Part shown: piece after piece, positions 57,463-64,000 of the stretch
Position numbering within the stretch: position 1 is the stretch's first letter
Layout: every line of letters starts with the position of its first letter
Source: Diadophis punctatus similis
Taxonomy: Eukaryota > Chordata > Lepidosauria > Squamata > Dipsadidae
Assembly: GCA_023053685.1 (NCBI GenBank)
Contig: JALIGW010000002.1
Span: forward strand, 255,120,739 to 255,184,738
DNA: 64,000 nucleotides
Reading direction: 5' to 3'
Made by a program: the position numbers and the translations under genes
Notes under the pieces: model-generated
What the model saw: the letters and a program-made list of their open reading frames with translations, nothing else
Told to the model about the DNA's origin: nothing
The model's database searches: none

Positions 57463-57707
57463 CAGGGGTATCAAACTCAAGGCCCGCGGGCCGGATCCGG
57501 CCTGCAATATGGTTGGATATGGCCCACGGGGCCACCCTGGTCTATCCAATGCGAAGAGGAAACATGCCAGCAGTTTGGGGAGTGGCGTCAATCTGTGGCC
57601 ATGCCGACCCAGTCAGCCACACCCACCCAGTCGCCTATGCCCCCCCCCTCCCCAGGTCAACCACAGCCCTGATGCGGCCCTCAATGAAATTGAGTTTGAC
57701 ACCCCTG
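57463..57707. mobile_element. Short non-autonomous hAT (GGGTATCAAACTC end type)
   Basis: Termini CAGGGGTATCAAACTCAAGG and ATTGAGTTTGACACCCCTG; exact 8-bp duplication GTCTAGGG (57455-57462 and 57708-57715). The copy at 35275-35492 has lost its left end. Confidence 0.92.
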
Positions 57708-57829
57708 GTCTAGGGAGATTCCCATTGATCCAGATCAAGGTGCTTTTTCCAAAAGGCAACTGGATTTTGTTTTTGTTTTTTCCATTGGAAAACATTTTTT
57801 TAGGGAATGGAAAGACTGCAAAGAATATA

Positions 57830-58532
57830 CCGTATTTTTCGGAGTATAGGACGCACCGGAATATAGGACGCACCTAGATTTTAGAGGAGGAAAACAAGGA
57901 AAAAAGTATTCTGAACCAAATGGTGTAGTAATATATTATTTAATAAAATACCAGTGTAGCAGAATAATTTTTACAACCATGTATACTTTTTACAACCATG
58001 TATACTTTTTACAACTATGTACACTTTTTACAAACTTCAAACTTGACAGCTTTAAGACTTGTGGACTTCAACTCCCAGAATTCCTCCTCCAGGCATGCTA
58101 ACTCAGGAATGGGAGTTGAAGTCCACAAGTCTTAAACTTGCCAGGTTTGAAGACCCTTGCACCCCTAACCCCTAACTCAGGGGTCTTCAAACTTGGAAGT
58201 TGGTCTTCAAAGCTGTGGGCTCGCTTTGGGCAGCAGTGGCGGCGCCTCCTTAGCTGCCTCAGGAGCAGGCTTCGGCCAGCAACGGAGGCTTTCCCTTGGT
58301 CCAGCGGGTGGCAGTGGCAGGCAGCAGCAGCGGCGGCTTTGATTGGCAGTTGGAACAGTCTCATGGAATACCGCCAATCAGCTGTCTGTTGCCACCCGTT
58401 GCCGCCATTGCCACCATTACACACATCCCTCCCTCTCCCCCTCTAATGCAACATCCGGAGTATAAGACGCACCCAGTTTTTGACCCTCTTTTGGGGGGTA
58501 AAAAGGTGCGTCTTATACTCCAAAAAATACGG
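57830..58532. mobile_element. MITE, CCGTATTTTTCGG type, with empty-site evidence
   Basis: 703 bp between TA dinucleotides (57828-57829, 58533-58534). Ends CCGTATTTTTCGGAGTAT and CTCCAAAAAATACGG. The paralogous site 35606-35607 is a single TA, showing precise insertion with TA duplication. It contains a foldback and GCAGCGGCGGC-rich sequence. Confidence 0.92.
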
Positions 58533-59694
58533 TAAATTCTTCTATTTCTCACCAGTCAGTTAAAACTAAGGGAGCTTCTTGGATGAGAAGCAAAATGCTT
58601 TTAAAGGGAAAGAGAAACAAGAAAGCCCAGTTGCCTCTTGGGAAAGCGTCATTGGTACTATATTCTTAATTGTTTTTTGGAGAGGGCCGCTAGGATTTTA
58701 AAATTTATTGTTTGTTTTAATGTCATGGAATTAAGGGAGAGAAGGCAGTATTTTAAAAGCAACAAAGTAAGCATGAAGGGCACACTTTTTCTTGATTGAA
58801 AAACAAGGATTGCATTCCCATTGAGAGCAGAGAGCAGAGAAGAGCAACGAAGATGATTAGGGAACTGGAGACTAAGACATATGAAGAATGGTTGCAGGAA
58901 CTGGGTATCATCTATGGTATAGTCCAGTGGTTCCCAAAGGGGGCGGTACCGCCCCCCAGGGGGCGGTGGGAACTCTTAGGGGGGCGGTGAGAGGTAAGGG
59001 TGGTGACAGGGGGGCGGTGAGAGGGTCCAGGGGGGCGGTAGGTGGTTCACTGGTCCTGTCCCCGTGCCGCCACCCATGTCCACCCAATCGCCCGCTGCCG
59101 CTTTTCCCGCCACTCTTTTCCCGGCGGGGACTGGGCGGGCCGCAAGATGGGCATCTTACTGGACTTTTAACAGCTCCGTGTATCTGTCATCTGGTCTCTT
59201 TGCACTGGTCTCCAACCTTGGCAACTTTAAGACTTGTGGACTTCAACTCCCAGCAAAGCTGGCTGAGGAATTCTGGGAATTGAAGTCCACAAGTCTTAAA
59301 GTTGCCAAGGTTGGAGACCCCTGGAAAGCTTGCAAAATACAGAAACTCTTCTCGCGAGGGTGAGCAATTAACAACTCGCAGCGAGAAGAGTTTCTGTATT
59401 TTGCAAGCTTTTTTCCCTAGAGACTAGCCGACAGAAACACGGAGCTATTAAACCTGTAAGACACGGGATTGGGGGGGGTGCGGGCAGGGGCTGGGTTGGG
59501 GGGGGTTGGGGGGGTGGGAGGACGAGGAGTAGGAGTAGGAGTAGGAGGGAGACCTTGTGGGGAAATCGCAGCTGCCTCTTTTCCGCTCCTTCAGCCAAGA
59601 GGCACCGCGGCCGGAAAGTCGGTCCACAAAGAGGGCAGCGATGGCGGGGGAGATCAGGAACAGTTTCCCGCCAGAGTTTCTGCCGCCTTCGCCT

Positions 59695-60118
59695 GCCTAC
59701 CTTTCCTTTCCTTTCCTTCCTCCCTTTCCTTCCCTTTTTCCTTCCTACTTCCCTTCCCTTCCCTCTTTTTCCTTCCTCCGTTCCTTCCCTTCCCTTTCCT
59801 TCCTTCCTTCTGTCTCTTTCCCTTCCTTCCCTCCCCCCCTTTCCTTCCCCCTCCTTTTCCTTCCTACTTTCCTTCCTTCCCTTTCCTTCCCCCCATTTTC
59901 CTTCCTACTTCCCTTCCCTTCCCTTCCTTCCTCCTTCCCTTCCTTTTCCTTCCTCCCTCTCCTTTTCACCTTTAATTTCCCTCCCTCTTTCCTTCCTCCT
60001 TTCTTTCCTCCCTCCCTCCTTTCCTTCCTCCTTCCATTTCCTTCCCTCTCATTCCTTCCTTTTCTTTCTCTTTCCTTTCCTTTCTTTTCCTTCCTTTCTT
60101 CCCTCCCTCCCTCTATTT
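59695..60118 (+). repeat. Polypyrimidine tract, twin copy
   Basis: Same tract as 54755-55188, slightly shorter. Confidence 0.95.
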
Positions 60119-61002
60119 TTCTCTCCCAAACAACCCCAAGTTAAATCCTCCCCTTGGCCATTGTGCGTATATGTGTGTCTCATCTTCTAAAAATCATAAC
60201 TCCCCACCCCACCCCAAACACCCAATACCATCCCCTTCTCCATCCCACTGATGATCCCAGATGCCCAGCCTCCTGCGCCCCCCCCCCCCGCAACCTCTCC
60301 GCATGCCCATCTCACAATGTGGCCTTCGGCCTCGCCTCCTCTGCCCACCTAACACACTGCTCTCGTTCGTCCCTGCGATGCCATCTTCCCCTGCCCCTGG
60401 ATGGATAGCAATTTAGGCAGGCACGACACAACACCAGGTGAGGAGGGGGCTTTCTAGCTGTGCCTGCTGGGTACAGGAGTCCCTCCCTCCACCCAGCCTC
60501 TGTGCCAAGGAAGGCAATTCGGAGGGTGCCAGCGCTTCCCATGGGGGAGGGGGTGTATTTCCAGGAAGCCCCTTGAATGTGCCAGTGTGGGGGGAGGGGG
60601 AGAAGACCCTCCCCCATGTGCATCTGTCCCACCCACCCCCTCCATTGACCACTTCTGCAGTTTTCTTTCCTTTCCAGGCTCTGTTTGGTCATTCAGTTGA
60701 GCCAGCCTTGGCGAGGAACCAAAATGGCTTGTGTGTTTGTTTGTTTGTTTTTGCAACCAAATACAAACCAGGTTTGGGGGAACCGGTTTCAAAACCTCCC
60801 ACTTTCCCAAACCTGGACGTTTTTGGCCACGCACGCACGCACACATTCACACACACCCAGTGGCTCAATGTGGGATAGATTTCCCACCCACCTCCAGCCC
60901 CTCTTTTCAAACATGCCCCTCTTCCTCGCAGACAGAAGCACATTTTAAATTGCCATAGGCAGAGCCCAGAGGAGGCAATGTAGTCCCGCGGTGTGTGCGA
61001 TA

Positions 61003-61893
<891 letters not shown>

Positions 61894-62530
61894 ATGACCA
61901 CAATTTAGCATAACATTTTGGTTGCTAAGCAAGAGCGTTGTTAAGTGAGTTTCACCACATTTTACAAGTTGGCCATGCCCACCCGGTCACCTGACCACTA
62001 AGCCACGCCCACCTGAGGGGGTGGGATGGGGGGCGGTGAGGATGAGTTTGTAGCACCAAGGGGGCGGTGGACTGAAAAAGTTTGGGAACCACTGGTCTAG
62101 TCTAAGGAAAAGAAGGACTAGGGGACACCTGATTGCAGTGCTCCAATATTTGAGGGGCTGCCACAAAGAAGAGTCAACTTATTTTCCAAAGCAGGACAAG
62201 AAGCAATGGATGGAAACTAACCAAGGAGAGAATCAACCTGGAATGAAGGAGAAACTTCCCAACAGGGAGAGCAATCGATCAGTGGAACAGCTTGGCTTCA
62301 GAAATTGTGGGTGCTCCATCACTGGAGGTTTTAAAGAAGAGACTGGACAGCAATTTGTCTGGAATTTTATAGGGTCTCCTGCTCGAGCAGGGGGTTGGAC
62401 TAGAAGACCTCCAAGGTCCCTTCCAACTCTGATGTTCTATGTTCTCAGAGGTTGGGAAATGGGGAAAAAACAAGGAAGCACTGTGAACGAAGGTGTGTCA
62501 CTCGTAGCAAACATCTGGAAAGCATTTTTC

Positions 62531-63020
62531 ACCATCTGAGGAATTCTGAAAAAAGGCACATTTATTCCATAAATAGAGGGGTTGCAGGCCTCATATTATC
62601 ACCAGCATTTATTTATTTTTATTTTATTTTTGCAAAAAAGTAGTGATTGTGGGTTGGGCCTTACAAAGTGAAGCAGAAATTTGGGTGACACACACCAGTT
62701 CTGGGCAATGAAAGGTCAGGCATAAGTAATGCCGCCCTACAGAGAAAAAATAATTCTATTTTTTTTTTTAAAAAATAGGCCTCTACAGCTGTTGTCTTTG
62801 CAACATCTAGTCTATGTTGGTAGCATTTACTGTTCAACTGTTGTGGTATTCTGTCAATTTTTAAAAAGGCCCCTTTTAGCATGTTTTCTCTTCATTTTTC
62901 TGAGTTTCCCTCCATGTATTTGGGGAGGATCCATTTTTGCAACCGGTTTGCAACCAGTTTTTCCAGTTTTGAGTTAGTATTGTTCCTATTAATTTCCTTA
63001 CCATTGTCAGCAAAACCCAG
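62531..63020. other. No recognised gene
   Basis: AT-rich. A motif block (TTTGGGGAGGATC, TTTTTGCAAC, TTTGCAACCAGTTTT) at 62918-62975 repeats at 63275-63335. Confidence 0.45.
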
Positions 63021-63024
63021 GTGC

Positions 63025-63415
63025 AGGTAGTCCTTGACTTACGACCACAATTGAGCCCAACATTTCTGTTGCTAAGTGAGACAGTTGTAAAGTGAATTTT
63101 GCCCAATTTTAGGACCTTTCTTGCCCCAGTTGTTAAGTGAACTGCTGCAATAGTTGAGTTAGTCACTCAGTTGTTAAGTGAATCTAGCTTCCCCAATGGC
63201 TTTGTTGGTCAGAAGGTCACAAAAGAGGATCAAATGACCCCAGGACATTGTAACCGTCATAAATATGTCATATATATTTGGGGAGGATCTGTTTTTGCAA
63301 CTGGTTTGCAACCAGTTTTTTCAGTTTTGAGTTATTTTTCCTACTAATTTCCTTACCATTGTCAGCAAAAACCAAGTGCAGGTAGTCCTTGAGTTACGAC
63401 CACAATTGAGCCCAA
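63025..63415. repeat. Interspersed repeat, 'CTTGACTTACGAC' type, in two starts
   Basis: GCAGGTAGTCCTTGACTTACG at 63022 and a second near-identical start at 63378 (GCAGGTAGTCCTTGAGTTACG). Same family as 8505-8975. Confidence 0.6.
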
Positions 63416-63419
63416 TATA

Positions 63420-64000
63420 TCTTTTATAGAATTTTTTTTATTTTTTCTCCAACTTCATATACAATACATATCTCAGAAAATCACAATAAAATACATCTAC
63501 ATTATAATCAATCAATCAAAAATCAATAGCTTATTCAACACATCATCAATCATCAGTCTGATCTACTTCTATTACACTCCCCTCTATCTCCATCTTCTCC
63601 TACTTTCTTACTCCTTCACTCCTCCTCTACCTCTCTCCTCCTTCTTCTCCTTCTCCTTCTCCTCCTTCCTCTTTCACCCTCTTTGCCTTCCCTGAGTACC
63701 CTTTATACTAATTCATCTTACGTTTATCAGACTGATGATATCTAGAAAATTTTTTTATTATTAGTATATCATTTTTTGTATATATTTTATTCTGTATATA
63801 TGCTGCTACCTCAATATATCTCCCCCCCCAAAAAAAAACCACCTAGTTTTGTCAGCTGGGATCTCCTCAATCTAGTTTTAAATTTTCACTCCAAATTTAT
63901 TCGCTATTAATTTAACTTCCCAAAAAAGTTCTCATTCCTCCTACTTCTTAATTATAAGCCGTAGTGCTTACTCCCCTTCTTTAAGCTCAAAATTCCTCAT
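63420..64000 (-). mobile_element. L1 LINE 3' UTR, minus strand, runs off the window
   Basis: Poly-T at 63427-63445 followed by AT-rich and CTCC-rich sequence (CACTCCTCCTCTACCTC) like the 3' UTR of the L1 at 433-1929. The coding part would lie beyond the window end. Confidence 0.65.

Overview
This is vertebrate, almost certainly squamate and most likely snake, genomic DNA. The signs are many CR1 LINE 3' ends, L2-like and L1 LINEs, a tRNA-derived SINE with a 'GGTATATAAGTCTAAG' tail, several non-autonomous hAT families, and long (AATAG)n/(TTCTA)n pentanucleotide arrays of the kind known to be expanded in snakes. There is no sign of bacterial gene organisation.

The host genes are one tandem cluster of three SCAN-KRAB-C2H2 zinc-finger genes, all on the minus strand and head to tail. 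Unit A runs from about 22.2 kb (promoter) to 9.95 kb (stop), unit B from about 35.2 to 29.17 kb, and unit C from about 45.0 to 37.58 kb. Each unit has, in transcription order, a CpG-rich promoter block with a perfect CTCF-like motif just upstream, a SCAN exon, a 130-bp KRAB A-box exon, and one large exon with all the fingers (23, 7 and 20 fingers in A, B and C). Splice sites and phases fit. Unit A has an extra linker exon that B and C lack. In all three genes the last codons and the stop codon come from a SINE tail that predates the duplication.

Two complete Ty1/copia retrotransposons interrupt the window: Copia-1 (24584-29207, minus) and Copia-2 (48227-53779, plus). Each has apparently identical LTRs, a 5-bp target duplication, one open gag-pol frame and a recognisable primer-binding site. 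Copia-1 sits inside the SINE-derived 3' end of ZNF unit B. The two elements appear to use the same initiator-Met tRNA in different ways: Copia-2 its 3' end, Copia-1 an internal anticodon-arm segment, as described for Drosophila copia.

The rest is layered mobile DNA. From 0 to 9.9 kb there is CR1 interrupted by L1, a LINE with EN and RT domains carrying nested hAT and L2 insertions, a gypsy-like Gag scrap, and MITEs. The intron of unit A (15-20 kb) holds L1, hAT and CR1 pieces. From 41.6 to 62.1 kb there are three related hAT elements of 1.9-3.2 kb with the same ends but different interiors. One carries what looks like the first coding exon of a host gene (RSPH14-like, with a stop codon); the other two are near-identical 3.2-kb twins. 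The segment 57.5-62.5 kb is a duplicate of 35.3-36.4 kb, and the older copy preserves the empty sites of two insertions. I found no rRNA or tRNA genes, no CRISPR array and no bacterial or phage genes.
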